From NCBI RefSeq assembly GCF_014203425.1, contig NZ_JACHJC010000001.1, positions 4,180,001 through 4,244,000 on the forward strand: a DNA stretch of 64,000 nucleotides, written 5' to 3'. Positions 14,967-23,122 of the stretch are shown in pieces. Within the stretch, counting starts at the first letter, position 1, and each line of letters begins with the position of its first letter. Made by a program: the position numbers and the translations under genes. Below the pieces are notes generated by a model. It saw only the letters and a list, made by a program, of their open reading frames with translations. It ran no database searches and was not told the origin of the DNA. Origin of the DNA: Micromonospora echinospora (GTDB lineage: Bacteria > Actinomycetota > Actinomycetes > Mycobacteriales > Micromonosporaceae).

Positions 14967-15680
14967 TCAGGCACGCGGGCCGAGGTCCCCGGAGCGGTAG
15001 TGCCGCCGGCACAGCACCTGGTAGCGCACGTCGGCGCTGTCCACGGTGTCGCCGATGACGACCTGCGCGCCCTCGCGGACCACCGCGCCCTGCACGACCC
15101 GGGCGTTGAGCAGCCCTTCCCGGCCGCACCAGCACAGCACCTCGACCTGGATGCGGGCCACCTCGTCGGCCAGTTCGAACAGCCGCTGCGCGGCCGGGAA
15201 CAGGCAGGAGCGGAAGTCGGTGGCCAGTCCGAAGGCGTAGACGTCGACGTCGAACCGGTCGACCAGCTCGGCCATCTGCTCGACGTGTTCGAGGTTGTAG
15301 AACGACGCCTCGTCGCAGATCAGGTAGTCCACCCGTACCCCTTCGGCCCAGGCGTCGCGGACCAGGTCGCGCAGGTCCAGGTCGTCGGTGACCTCGACGG
15401 CCTCGTGGGCCAGGCCGATGCGGGTGGTGACCTGCGGGCCGAGCGAGCGGTCGATGCGGGTGGTGACCAGGCCGCGGCGGCCCTGGCGGGCGTGGTTGTG
15501 GTTCATCTGCAACGCCATGGTGGACTTGCCGCAGTCCATCGGCCCCCAGAAGAACTTCAGCGCGGCGGCGTGCAGCGGCCGGCCGTCGACGCCGCGGGCG
15601 GCGGCGCAGCCGGCGGCTCGGTCGTCGCCGGGCCCCGGCAGGGGACGGGCCAGGCAGGTCAGGGCGGCGTCGTCGGTCAC
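14967..15680 (-). CDS. tdk: Thymidine kinase (type II)
   Basis: A 237-residue kinase with the P-loop GPMDCGKST at about residues 46-54, the Walker-B-like VDYLICDEASFYN, the lasso-domain FGLATDF motif and zinc ligands in EVLCWCG and YQVLCRRHY. It phosphorylates thymidine to dTMP in the salvage pathway. Compared with typical type II enzymes it has about 40 extra N-terminal residues if translated from GTG 15680; a later start is possible. A small hairpin (14958-14976) overlaps its stop codon and may terminate transcription. The MFS gene at 15737 lies upstream on the same strand, with a 56-bp gap. Confidence 0.88.
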   Translation of the reverse strand: MTDDAALTCLARPLPGPGDDRAAGCAAARGVDGRPLHAAALKFFWGPMDCGKSTMALQMNHNHARQGRRGLVTTRIDRSLGPQVTTRIGLAHEAVEVTDDLDLRDLVRDAWAEGVRVDYLICDEASFYNLEHVEQMAELVDRFDVDVYAFGLATDFRSCLFPAAQRLFELADEVARIQVEVLCWCGREGLLNARVVQGAVVREGAQVVIGDTVDSADVRYQVLCRRHYRSGDLGPRA

Positions 15681-15736
15681 GTCGGGGCAGCCTAGTCCAT
15701 CGACACCACTGGATCAGGTCCGCGATGATCCACCCG

Positions 15737-17128
15737 TCAGAGCACCCGGGGCGGGGTGTTGCCGGCGGCGATGATGGCCCGGCGCATCGGCACGGCGGCC
15801 AGCAGCGCAAAGCCGACCACGAAGAAGATCAACAGCGACACCAGGCCCACCCGGTACGACGAGGTCAGCTGGAACACCAGGCCGAACGCCAGCGGGCCGA
15901 GCCAGCTGGTGCCCTTGTCGCTGATCTCGTAGAAGCCGTAGTACTCGCCTTCCTTGCCGGCCGGGATGAGCTGGCTGAACAGGGAGCGGCTCAGCGCCTG
16001 GCTGCCGCCGAGCACCAGGCCGATGCAGCCGCCGAGGATCATGAACGGCACGGGCGCCTCGGCGGGCAGCCGGAACGCGGCGATGATCACGCCGGTCCAG
16101 AGCACCAGTGACAGCAGCACGGTCTTCCAGGCGCCGATGCGCTTGGCGAGCGCGCCGAGGGCGAGCGCGCCGCCGAAGGCGAGGAACTGCACCAGCAGGA
16201 TGGTCACGATCAGGGTGCTCTGCTCCAGCCGCAGCTCCTCGGTGCCGTACTGGCTGGCGAGGGTGATGACGGTCTGGATGCCGTCGTTGAAGACCAGGAA
16301 GGCGAGCAGGAAGTAGAGCGTCAGCGGGTACGCCTTGATTTCGCGCAGGGTGCGCCCGAGCTGCCGGAATCCGTCGGTGAGCACGTTGCCGCCCGCCTGC
16401 AGGGCGGCGGCGGTGGGGCGTTCGCGCAGCCAGCGCAGCGGGACCAGGGTGAACGCCGCCCACCACACGCCGGCCGACACGATCGACCAGCGGGCCAGGT
16501 CCAGCGTGCGCTGGGCGTTGCCCTCCTCGCTGAGCATGGTGACCGCGACCAGGTTCAGCGCGAGCAGCAGACCGCCGCCGAGGTAGCCGATGGCCCAGCC
16601 GCGGCTGGAGATGCCGTCGCGGTCGTCCGGGCCGCCGAGTTGCGGCAGGAACGAGTTGTAGACGACCACGGCGGCGCCGAAGGAGATGTTCGCGATCAGG
16701 AACAGCGCGCCGCCGAGCAGGTAGCGCTCGCCGGTGACGAACGCGAACGCGATGGTCGCGCCGGCGCCGGTGAAGGCCGCCGCGGCGAGCAGCCGCTTCT
16801 TGTGCGCCGACCGGTCGGCGATCGCGCCGATCACCGGCAGCACGAACACGGTGAGGAAGACCGACAGCGAGATCAGGTACGGGTAGAACGAGCCGGCGGC
16901 GATCTTGATGCCCAGCGGGTACACGGCGCCGTCGCAGCTGTCCGCGCCCAGTTCGCAGCCGGCGGCCAGCTCGGTGACTGTGGTCAGGAACGGCCCGAGG
17001 AAGACCGTGATGACTGTGGTCTGGAACGCGGAGTTCGCCCAGTCGTAGAAGTACCAGCCGGTGCGCTCGCGGCGGGTGCTGCCCGGTCCGGCGGGGTCGG
17101 CGACGGCGGGGGTGACCGTATCGGCCAT
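15737..17128 (-). CDS. MFS transporter, UMF1/Atg22-like family
   Basis: A 463-residue permease with 12 predicted TM helices. The N-terminus RERTGWYFYDWANSAFQTTVITVFLGPF is diagnostic of the Atg22/UMF1 MFS branch, as is the long loop after the first helix (ELAAGCELGADSCDG). Atg22 exports amino acids from the yeast vacuole; bacterial substrates are unknown. It lies between thymidine kinase and a glycerophosphodiester phosphodiesterase, both on the same strand. Export or uptake of small nitrogenous metabolites is inference only. Confidence 0.86.
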   Translation of the reverse strand: MADTVTPAVADPAGPGSTRRERTGWYFYDWANSAFQTTVITVFLGPFLTTVTELAAGCELGADSCDGAVYPLGIKIAAGSFYPYLISLSVFLTVFVLPVIGAIADRSAHKKRLLAAAAFTGAGATIAFAFVTGERYLLGGALFLIANISFGAAVVVYNSFLPQLGGPDDRDGISSRGWAIGYLGGGLLLALNLVAVTMLSEEGNAQRTLDLARWSIVSAGVWWAAFTLVPLRWLRERPTAAALQAGGNVLTDGFRQLGRTLREIKAYPLTLYFLLAFLVFNDGIQTVITLASQYGTEELRLEQSTLIVTILLVQFLAFGGALALGALAKRIGAWKTVLLSLVLWTGVIIAAFRLPAEAPVPFMILGGCIGLVLGGSQALSRSLFSQLIPAGKEGEYYGFYEISDKGTSWLGPLAFGLVFQLTSSYRVGLVSLLIFFVVGFALLAAVPMRRAIIAAGNTPPRVL

Positions 17129-17148
17129 CGGGGGTCGTCCTCGGGGGG

Positions 17149-17916
17149 TCAGGCGGCCCAGTGGCCGCGGCTGCGGTAGACGTCGCGGAGCACGCTGACG
17201 TGATCGGTCATGATGCCATCCACACCAAGATCAAGTAAGTGGTGCATCTGGGCAGGTTCGTCGATCGTCCAGACGTGCACGTGCAACCCGATCCGGTGGC
17301 AGTACGCGAGGAAGCGCCGGTCCACCACCGGCACCCGGCCGTAGGTGGCCGGCACCTGGGCGGCGACCACGGAGGGGGGCAGCCGCACCGGCCGTCCGTG
17401 CAGTGACGCCAGCCGCAGCCGGGCCACGCCGCGCATGCCGAGGCTGGTGGCGACCTTCGGCCCGGCCAGCGCCCGCAGCCGGGTCAGCCGGGCGTCGCTG
17501 AACGAGGCGAGCAGCACCCGGTCGCCCGCGCCGGCCCGGGTGACGGCGGCGACTGTGGGCGCCACGCCGCCGTCGGCCTTGACGTCGATGTTGAACCGCA
17601 CCTGCGGCCAGGCGCCGAGGACGTCGTCGAGCCGGGGCACCAGGGCGGCTCCGCCGACGCGCACCGAGGCCAGGTCGGCCCAGCGCAGGTCGGCGATGCG
17701 GCCGGGTTCGCCGGTGACCCGGCGCAGCGTCGGGTCGTGGAAAACCACTGGTACGCCGTCGGCGGTGGCGTGCACGTCGGTCTCCACGTACCGGTAGCCC
17801 AGCGCGACGGCACGGGCGAACGCGGCGGCGGTGTTCTCGTCGCCGTCGGCCGCGCCACCGCGATGGGCGAACGCCAGCGGCGCGGGCGCGTCGAGGTAGC
17901 CGTGACGGGGCTGCAC
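17149..17916 (-). CDS. Glycerophosphodiester phosphodiesterase family protein
   Basis: A 255-residue GDPD-fold hydrolase with the family motifs: APLAFAHRGGAADGDENTAAAFARAVALGYRYVETDVHATADGVPVVFHD (HRG, EN, E-x-D, H-D catalytic and metal residues), FNIDVKAD in the middle, and the C-terminal HVWTIDEPAQMHHLLDLGVDGIMTD. It hydrolyses glycerophosphodiesters to glycerol-3-phosphate and an alcohol. No signal peptide is visible, so it should be cytoplasmic. It lies 20 bp upstream of the UMF1 transporter on the same strand, a plausible operon. Confidence 0.9.
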   Translation of the reverse strand: MQPRHGYLDAPAPLAFAHRGGAADGDENTAAAFARAVALGYRYVETDVHATADGVPVVFHDPTLRRVTGEPGRIADLRWADLASVRVGGAALVPRLDDVLGAWPQVRFNIDVKADGGVAPTVAAVTRAGAGDRVLLASFSDARLTRLRALAGPKVATSLGMRGVARLRLASLHGRPVRLPPSVVAAQVPATYGRVPVVDRRFLAYCHRIGLHVHVWTIDEPAQMHHLLDLGVDGIMTDHVSVLRDVYRSRGHWAA

Positions 17917-17966
17917 GCGGGCAGTATGCCCGGCCTAGGTGGCGCACACATGGCCGGCCGGTGACA

Positions 17967-18004
17967 TTACCTATCGCTCCCTATCATCGCTAAGATAGGG
18001 TGCG
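17967..18004 (+). promoter_or_regulatory. Leaderless promoter overlapped by CCCTATC palindrome
   Basis: TTACCT (17967-17972) and TAAGAT (17991-17996), 18 nt apart, make a reasonable -35/-10 pair whose start site would fall on or next to ATG 18005, predicting a leaderless mRNA. CCCTATC (17979-17985) and GATAGGG (17994-18000) form a perfect inverted repeat overlapping the -10 box, a likely operator for autoregulation by the HTH protein it precedes. Confidence 0.6.
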
Positions 18005-18448
18005 ATGAGTAATGACATGTACTCGGTGGAGCAGGTCGCCGACCTGCTCGGGCTGCACGTACGCACCGTGCGCGGCTACATCCGCTCCGGTCGGCTGCGG
18101 GCCACCCGGATCGGCAAGCAGTACCGGATCGCGCGTGCGGACCTGGACGCGCTGACCGGCCGGCCGTCCGTCGCGGCGACGGGACCGGCGGCGGAGGTGT
18201 CGAGCGTCCTGCGGCTCGACGGCGTCGACCGGGCCGCCGCTGACCGGCTCGGCACGCTGGTGCTGGCCGGCGTGAACACCCACCACGACCCGGACCGTCC
18301 GCTGCGGGTGCAGACGGTCCACGACGAGGAGCGGCAGCGCATGACCATCATGATCCTGGGTGACCTCACCGCCACCGCCGACCTGCTGCGCCTGGTCGAC
18401 GCTGTGCTGGGCGGCGGCAACGACCTGCTCGGCGGCGGCCGTGGCTGA
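18005..18448 (+). CDS. Excisionase/MerR-like HTH protein with C-terminal sensor-like domain
   Basis: A 147-residue protein whose first 55 residues form an excisionase-family winged helix (YSVEQVADLLGLHVRTVRGYIRSGRLRATRIGKQYRI). The remaining 85 residues (SVLRLDGVDRAAADRLGTLVLAG, HDEERQRMTIMILGDLTATADLLRLVDAVL) form an alpha/beta domain not identified. ATG 18005 coincides with a predicted leaderless start. The gene overlaps the DUF4180 gene by 8 bp, so they are translated together. HTH plus DUF4180 pairs recur in actinobacteria and Firmicutes, which suggests a small regulator/effector unit. Confidence 0.78.
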   Translation: MSNDMYSVEQVADLLGLHVRTVRGYIRSGRLRATRIGKQYRIARADLDALTGRPSVAATGPAAEVSSVLRLDGVDRAAADRLGTLVLAGVNTHHDPDRPLRVQTVHDEERQRMTIMILGDLTATADLLRLVDAVLGGGNDLLGGGRG

Positions 18449-18809
18449 CCAGATGCAGGACCGCGCCGGCGTGGCGGTGCTGGTCTGCGACCCGGACGGC
18501 CCGCCGATCGCGACCGAACGCGACGCGCTGGACCTGGTCGGCGCGGCGTTCCTCGGCGCGACAGTGGTGGCGGTGCCGGCTACCCGGCTCGACCCCAGCT
18601 TCTTCACGCTCGGCACCCGCTTCGCCGGCGAGGTGATGCAGAAGTTCGTCAACTACCGGCTGCGCCTGGCGATCGTCGGCGACATCTCCACTTACCTGGA
18701 GCGCAGTGGCGCCCTGCGCGCGCTGGTCGCCGAGTCCAACCGGCACGACCAGGTGTGGTTCGTCCCGGACCTGGCCGCGCTCGACGACCGGCTGCGCGCC
18801 ACCACCTGA
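18441..18809 (+). CDS. DUF4180 domain protein
   Basis: A 122-residue protein matching DUF4180: DALDLVGAAFLGATVVAVPATRLDPSFFTLGTRFAGEVMQKFVNYRLRLAIVGDIS, then SGALRALVAESNRHDQVWFV. The fold resembles STAS/roadblock-like alpha/beta proteins and the function is unknown. GTG 18441 lies inside the last codons of the HTH gene, giving tight coupling. It probably acts with the HTH partner. It ends just before an inverted-repeat element. Confidence 0.78.
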   Translation: MADQMQDRAGVAVLVCDPDGPPIATERDALDLVGAAFLGATVVAVPATRLDPSFFTLGTRFAGEVMQKFVNYRLRLAIVGDISTYLERSGALRALVAESNRHDQVWFVPDLAALDDRLRATT

Positions 18810-18832
18810 CCCCGCCCCGGCCTCGCCCCGCC

Positions 18833-18899
18833 GATCTTGCGCTTGCGGCCCTCGTGCGAGGTGTTTTGCCGGGTTTGCCCGGGCACCAACTGCAAGATC
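18833..18899. repeat. GATCTTGC-type inverted-repeat element
   Basis: GATCTTGCGCTTG (18833-18845) pairs imperfectly (two mismatches) with CAACTGCAAGATC (18887-18899) around a 41-nt loop, in the gap between convergent genes. It resembles the GATCATGAAGTTG elements at 6105 and 42525 in size, GATC ends and TTG/CAA inner ends, but has different arms. It may also work as a bidirectional terminator. Confidence 0.6.
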
Positions 18900-18944
18900 A
18901 GCGGCGGAGCGCGGCCGGCGCGGTGAGGGCGGGGTGGCGCCGGG

Positions 18945-19595
18945 TCAGGCCGACTGGTCGCTCGGTCCGGCGCCCGCGTCACGGGTTCCGGGCGGTGGGT
19001 AGGGCCGTTCCGCGAGCAGCCGGGCCAGGTGGGCACTGTTGAGCGCCAGCGCGGCCGTGGTGCGGCCGGTCGTGTCGGGTTTGGGGCGGGCGTCGACGTA
19101 GTCGGTCTTGTGCAGCGCCTCCCCGACCCAGTAGGTGGCCCCGGCGGCCGGGCAGGTGAACCCCACCTCGTTGAGGGCCTGCTGCACCTCGGCGATGGTG
19201 TGGTGCGCGCCGTCCTCGTTGCCGACCACGGCCACCCCGCCGACTTTGCCGTAGGTGCGCAGGCGGCCCTGGTCGTCGGTCTCGGACAGCTCGGCGTCCA
19301 ACCGTTCGAGGACCATCTTGGTCACCGCCGAGGGCTGACCGAGCCAGATCGGCGTGGCGATGATCAGGATCTGGGCGGCGAGCAGTTTGGCGCGGATGGC
19401 GGGCCAGCCGTCGCCGTCGCCCTCGTCGACGGAGACCCCGAAGCGCACGTCGTGGTCGACAACCCGGACGATCTCGCCGTTGACGCCCTGATCGGCCAGC
19501 GCGTCGAGCACCTCCTGACCGAGCACCTGCGAACTGGACGTCGCCGGTGAGCGCTTCAGGGTGCAGTTGAGCACGAGTGCTCGGACAGCGGTCAT
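18945..19595 (-). CDS. NAD(P)H-dependent FMN oxidoreductase / flavodoxin-like
   Basis: A 216-residue flavodoxin-fold protein: VRALVLNCTLKRSPATSSSQVL at the N-terminus (phosphate-binding turn), AQILIIATPIWLGQPSAVTKMVLERLDA in the middle (FMN-binding PIW motif) and VGGVAVVGNEDGAHHTIAEVQQALNEVGF. It belongs to the NADPH-dependent FMN reductase/NAD(P)H oxidoreductase group. ATG 19595 follows GAGAGGA. It lies 62 bp downstream of plsC on the same strand. The physiological acceptor (quinone, nitro compound or iron) is unknown. Confidence 0.86.
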   Translation of the reverse strand: MTAVRALVLNCTLKRSPATSSSQVLGQEVLDALADQGVNGEIVRVVDHDVRFGVSVDEGDGDGWPAIRAKLLAAQILIIATPIWLGQPSAVTKMVLERLDAELSETDDQGRLRTYGKVGGVAVVGNEDGAHHTIAEVQQALNEVGFTCPAAGATYWVGEALHKTDYVDARPKPDTTGRTTAALALNSAHLARLLAERPYPPPGTRDAGAGPSDQSA

Positions 19596-19657
19596 GACCA
19601 GGTCCTCTCCGCCTCGGGAGTGCGGGACTTGATACCCGCGACCGGGGCCGGGATGCG

Positions 19658-20428
19658 TCAGCCGGCGCGGTGGCGGCGGTGCGCGCGGGCGGTGTCGACC
19701 GGCCGCCCGGGGTCGACGTGGCGCGGCAGGTCCGGCTCGTCGGGGCGCAGCGGGACCAGGCCCTCGGTGATCGCGTCGATGATCCGGTCGGTGGCCTGCC
19801 GGGCCGAGCCGGGGGAGCCCGAGCGCAGGTCGTCGATCGCCACCGGGGCGCCGAAGTGCACCCGGATGACGGGCCGGCGCACGAGCGCCCGGGCAACGCC
19901 GCGCAGCATCCCCTTGGGCGCGTGGTACGGCAGCACCTCGTGCGAGCCCCACTGGGCCACCGGGACGACGGCGGCGCCGCTGGCGAAGGCGAGCCGGGCC
20001 GTGCCGGTCTTGCCCCGCTCGGGCCACATGCCGGGGTCGAGTCCGATGCGTCCCTCCGGGTAGACGAGCACCACCGAGCCGCCGGCCACGGCCTGGGCGG
20101 CGACCTCCAGCGAGCGGTGCACGGCGGCGGTGCCGCGGTCGACGCGGATGTGCCCGGCGTGGCGCATCAGCGCCCCGATCACGGGAGTGCGGAACAGGCC
20201 GCCGGTGGCCATGATCCGGGGCGCGACGTCGCGGACCCGGCACGCGGCGGCGAGCACGACCGGGTCGAACGGGCTGATGTGGTTGGCCGCCAGGATCAGC
20301 GGGCCGCGGCGCAGCGCGTCGGGCACGTCGCCGGTGACCTCCAGCCGGCCGACCAGCCCGACGGCGACGCGGGCGAGCGTCTGCGCGCCCCGCCAGAACA
20401 GCGGCGCGCGCCAGAGGGTGCTGTTCAT
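19658..20428 (-). CDS. Lysophospholipid acyltransferase, PlsC family
   Basis: A 256-residue 1-acylglycerol-3-phosphate acyltransferase-like enzyme. Motif I is NHISPFD (HX4D) at about residue 50, motif III is YPEGRIG at about 124, and there is a hydrophobic N-terminal membrane contact. It would acylate lysophosphatidic acid or a related glycerolipid at the inner membrane face. The C-terminal 40 residues are arginine-rich and poorly conserved. It diverges from cydAB across a 195-bp gap that contains a palindromic operator close to the cyd side. Confidence 0.87.
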   Translation of the reverse strand: MNSTLWRAPLFWRGAQTLARVAVGLVGRLEVTGDVPDALRRGPLILAANHISPFDPVVLAAACRVRDVAPRIMATGGLFRTPVIGALMRHAGHIRVDRGTAAVHRSLEVAAQAVAGGSVVLVYPEGRIGLDPGMWPERGKTGTARLAFASGAAVVPVAQWGSHEVLPYHAPKGMLRGVARALVRRPVIRVHFGAPVAIDDLRSGSPGSARQATDRIIDAITEGLVPLRPDEPDLPRHVDPGRPVDTARAHRRHRAG

Positions 20429-20577
20429 CAGTGCTGGATGGTCGCACGAGCCGGGGCGACCCCGGCACCCGGCACGGTGATCCCGGGACCGGCAGGTCCT
20501 CCGGCAAGGGTGATCAGGGTCATTGGTCCCGGGTCGGGTGAGGCCCTGCGGCCCTGCTGCCGCGCCTACGACGACGA

Positions 20578-20602
20578 GTAGTATCTACTACGTCTCGTAG
20601 TA
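20578..20602. promoter_or_regulatory. BlaI/CopY-like palindromic operator before cydAB
   Basis: TACTAC-GTCTC-GTAGTA (20586-20602) is a perfect 6-5-6 inverted repeat. It overlaps a second one, GTAGT-ATCT-ACTAC (20578-20591). The TACTAC...GTAGTA pattern resembles sites of BlaI/CopY-family repressors rather than a Rex box. It ends 21 nt before the cydA start. Confidence 0.6.
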
Positions 20603-20623
20603 TGCGCAGCTGGGGGTTTACTG

Positions 20624-22036
20624 GTGGACGCGTTGGACGTCGCCCGCTGGCAGTTCGGTGTCACCACCGTCTACCACTTCTTGTTCGTGCCGTTGACCAT
20701 CGGCCTGTCCGTGCTGGTGGCGATCCTCCAGACCATGTGGCACCGCACCGGCAACGAGCGGTACCTCAAACTCACCAAGTTCTACGGCAAGCTGTTCCTG
20801 ATCAACTTCGCGATGGGTGTGGTCACCGGCATCGTGCAGGAGTTCCAGTTCGGCATGAACTGGAGCGACTACTCCCGCTTCGTCGGCGACATCTTCGGCG
20901 CGCCACTGGCCATCGAGGCCCTTGTCGCGTTCTTCCTGGAGTCCACGTTCATCGGCCTGTGGATCTTCGGCTGGGACCGGCTGCCCAAGCGCCTGCACCT
21001 CGCCTCGATCTGGGCCGCCGCGATCGGCACCAACCTGTCGGCGTACTTCATCCTCGCCGCGAACTCGTTCATGCAGAACCCGGTCGGCTTCCGGATCAAC
21101 CCGGAGAGCGGCCGTGCCGAGCTGACCGACTTCGTCGCCGTGCTCACCAACAAGGTCGCCCTGATCACCTTCCCGCACACCCTGGCCGGCGCGTTCCTGG
21201 TCGCCGGGTCGCTGATGGTCACCGTCGGCCTGTGGCACGTGATGCGCAACCGCGACAGCGCCGACACCGGCGCGTACCGCTTCGCCACCAAGCTCGGCTC
21301 CTGGGTCGTACTGGTCTCCTCGGCGCTGGTCCTCCTCACCGGCGACATCCAGGGCAAGATCATGACCGACGTGCAGCCGATGAAGATGGCCGCCGCCGAG
21401 GGCCTCTACACCACCGAGAGCCCCGCCTCGTTCTCCGTGCTCACCGTCGGCAGCCTCGACGGCAGCCGCGAGCTGTTCGCCATCAAGATCCCGTACCTGC
21501 TGTCGTTCCTCGGCACCGGCGACCCCAACGGCACCGTGCAGGGCATCAACGACCTGCAGGCCCAGTACGCCAGCCAGTACGGCCCCGGCAACTACGCCCC
21601 GATCATCCCGGTCACCTACTGGAGCTTCCGCTTCATGATCGGCTTCGGGCTGGCGGCCGCCGCGATCGCGCTGCTGGTGCTCTGGAGCCAGCGCAAGGGC
21701 CGCACCCCCACCAGCAAGTGGCTGCTGCGCGCCGGCCTGGTCATGCCCGTGCTGCCGCTGCTGGCCAACTCCTTCGGCTGGATCTTCACCGAGATGGGCC
21801 GCCAGCCCTGGATCGTCTTCGGCGAGATGCTCACCCGCGACGGCGTGTCCCGCAGCGTCTCCCTGACCGAGGTCCTCACCTCCTTCACCGCGTTCACACT
21901 CATCTACGCCGTCCTCGCGGTGGTCGAGTTCAAGCTGCTGGTCCGCTACGCCCGCGCCGGCGTCCCGGACGTCACCCCGCAGACCGACGACGACGACACC
22001 GACGACGCCGAGCGCCCGCTGGCGTTCGCCTACTGA
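20624..22036 (+). CDS. cydA: Cytochrome bd oxidase subunit I
   Basis: A 470-residue integral membrane subunit carrying hemes b558, b595 and d. Visible landmarks are the heme-ligand region DVARWQFGVTTVYHFLFVPLTIG, the Q-loop segment that follows TFPHTLAGAF (heme ligand His), the quinol-oxidation Q-loop and the signature GRQPWIVFGEMLTR. It is the short-Q-loop type by length. It oxidises quinol and reduces oxygen to water with high affinity. GTG 20624 follows a G-rich ribosome site. cydB starts 18 bp downstream. The upstream palindrome suggests a dedicated repressor. Confidence 0.95.
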   Translation: MDALDVARWQFGVTTVYHFLFVPLTIGLSVLVAILQTMWHRTGNERYLKLTKFYGKLFLINFAMGVVTGIVQEFQFGMNWSDYSRFVGDIFGAPLAIEALVAFFLESTFIGLWIFGWDRLPKRLHLASIWAAAIGTNLSAYFILAANSFMQNPVGFRINPESGRAELTDFVAVLTNKVALITFPHTLAGAFLVAGSLMVTVGLWHVMRNRDSADTGAYRFATKLGSWVVLVSSALVLLTGDIQGKIMTDVQPMKMAAAEGLYTTESPASFSVLTVGSLDGSRELFAIKIPYLLSFLGTGDPNGTVQGINDLQAQYASQYGPGNYAPIIPVTYWSFRFMIGFGLAAAAIALLVLWSQRKGRTPTSKWLLRAGLVMPVLPLLANSFGWIFTEMGRQPWIVFGEMLTRDGVSRSVSLTEVLTSFTAFTLIYAVLAVVEFKLLVRYARAGVPDVTPQTDDDDTDDAERPLAFAY

Positions 22037-22053
22037 CACCCCGGAGCCCAACC

Positions 22054-23052
22054 GTGGAACTGACGACCGTCTGGTTTCTCCTCGTGGCCGTGCTCTTCAC
22101 CGGCTACTTCATCCTCGAAGGCTTCGACTTCGGCGTCGGGATGCTGCTGCCGGTGCTCGGCCGCGACGACCGGCAGCGCCGTGTCATGATCAACACCATC
22201 GGCCCGGTCTGGGACGGCAACGAGGTGTGGCTGATCACCGCCGGCGGCGCCATGTTCGCCGCCTTCCCCGAGTGGTACGCCACCCTGTTCTCCGGCTTCT
22301 ACCTGCCGCTGCTGCTCATCCTGCTGGCCCTGATCGCCCGCGGCGTCGCCTTCGAGTACCGCCACAAGCGGCCCGAGGCGTCCTGGAAGCGCCGCTGGGA
22401 CCAGGCCATCTTCTGGGGCTCGGCGATCCCGGCCGTGCTGTGGGGCGTGGCGTTCGCCAACATCTTCCGCGGCGTGCCGCTGGACGCCGACCACGAGTAC
22501 GTCGGCGGGCTGTTCGACCTGCTCAACCCGTACGCGCTGCTCGGCGGCCTGACCACGCTGGGGCTGTTCCTCACCCACGGCGCGGTGTTCCTGGCGCTCA
22601 AGACCACCGGCGACATCCGGGAGCGCGCCGGCGCCCTCGCGGTGAAGCTCGGCGTCGGCACCGCGGTGGCCGCCGTGGCGTTCCTGAGCTGGACGCTGAC
22701 CATCCGCTCCAGCGCCGCCGCCGTCGTGCTCGCCGTCGGCGCCGCCCTCGCGCTGCTCGGCGGTCTGGCCGCGGCCAAGGTACGCCGGGAGGGCTGGGCG
22801 TTCACCGGCACCGCCGTGGCCATCGCCCTGGCCGTGGCGACCCTGTTCGCGGCGCTGTTCCCGAACGTGATGCCGTCCACCCTCGACGCGGCCGGCACGC
22901 TGACCGCCACCAACGCCGCGTCCACCCCGTACACCCTGAAGATCATGACCTGGGTGGCCGTGGTGTTCACCCCGATCGTGCTGGCCTACCAGGGTTGGAC
23001 GTACTGGGTGTTCCGCCGCCGGATCGGGGTACAGAACATTCCGCAACACTGA
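22054..23052 (+). CDS. cydB: Cytochrome bd oxidase subunit II
   Basis: A 332-residue membrane subunit, with family signatures TGYFILEGFDFGVGMLLPVLGRDDRQRRVMINTIGPVWDGNEVWLI at the N-terminus and a C-terminal YTLKIMTWVAVVFTPIVLAYQGWTYWVFRRR. It pairs with CydA in the quinol oxidase. GTG 22054 is preceded by CCGGAG. Downstream there is a perfect 14-bp-stem terminator rather than the ABC genes cydDC, which often complete the operon and are needed for assembly; they must be elsewhere in the genome. Confidence 0.95.
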   Translation: MELTTVWFLLVAVLFTGYFILEGFDFGVGMLLPVLGRDDRQRRVMINTIGPVWDGNEVWLITAGGAMFAAFPEWYATLFSGFYLPLLLILLALIARGVAFEYRHKRPEASWKRRWDQAIFWGSAIPAVLWGVAFANIFRGVPLDADHEYVGGLFDLLNPYALLGGLTTLGLFLTHGAVFLALKTTGDIRERAGALAVKLGVGTAVAAVAFLSWTLTIRSSAAAVVLAVGAALALLGGLAAAKVRREGWAFTGTAVAIALAVATLFAALFPNVMPSTLDAAGTLTATNAASTPYTLKIMTWVAVVFTPIVLAYQGWTYWVFRRRIGVQNIPQH

Positions 23053-23074
23053 TCGACCTGTGGGCGCAGGGGCG

Positions 23075-23107
23075 CGGGGCCGGTGCGAGGGGGTCGCACC
23101 GGCCCCG
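23075..23107. terminator. Terminator between cydB and convergent gene
   Basis: A perfect 14-bp inverted repeat (23075-23088 and 23094-23107; CGGGGCCGGTGCGA arm) with a 5-nt GGGGG loop, placed between convergent stops at 23052 and 23123, so it can act in both directions. Confidence 0.75.
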
Positions 23108-23122
23108 CGGGGCGTTCCGGGG

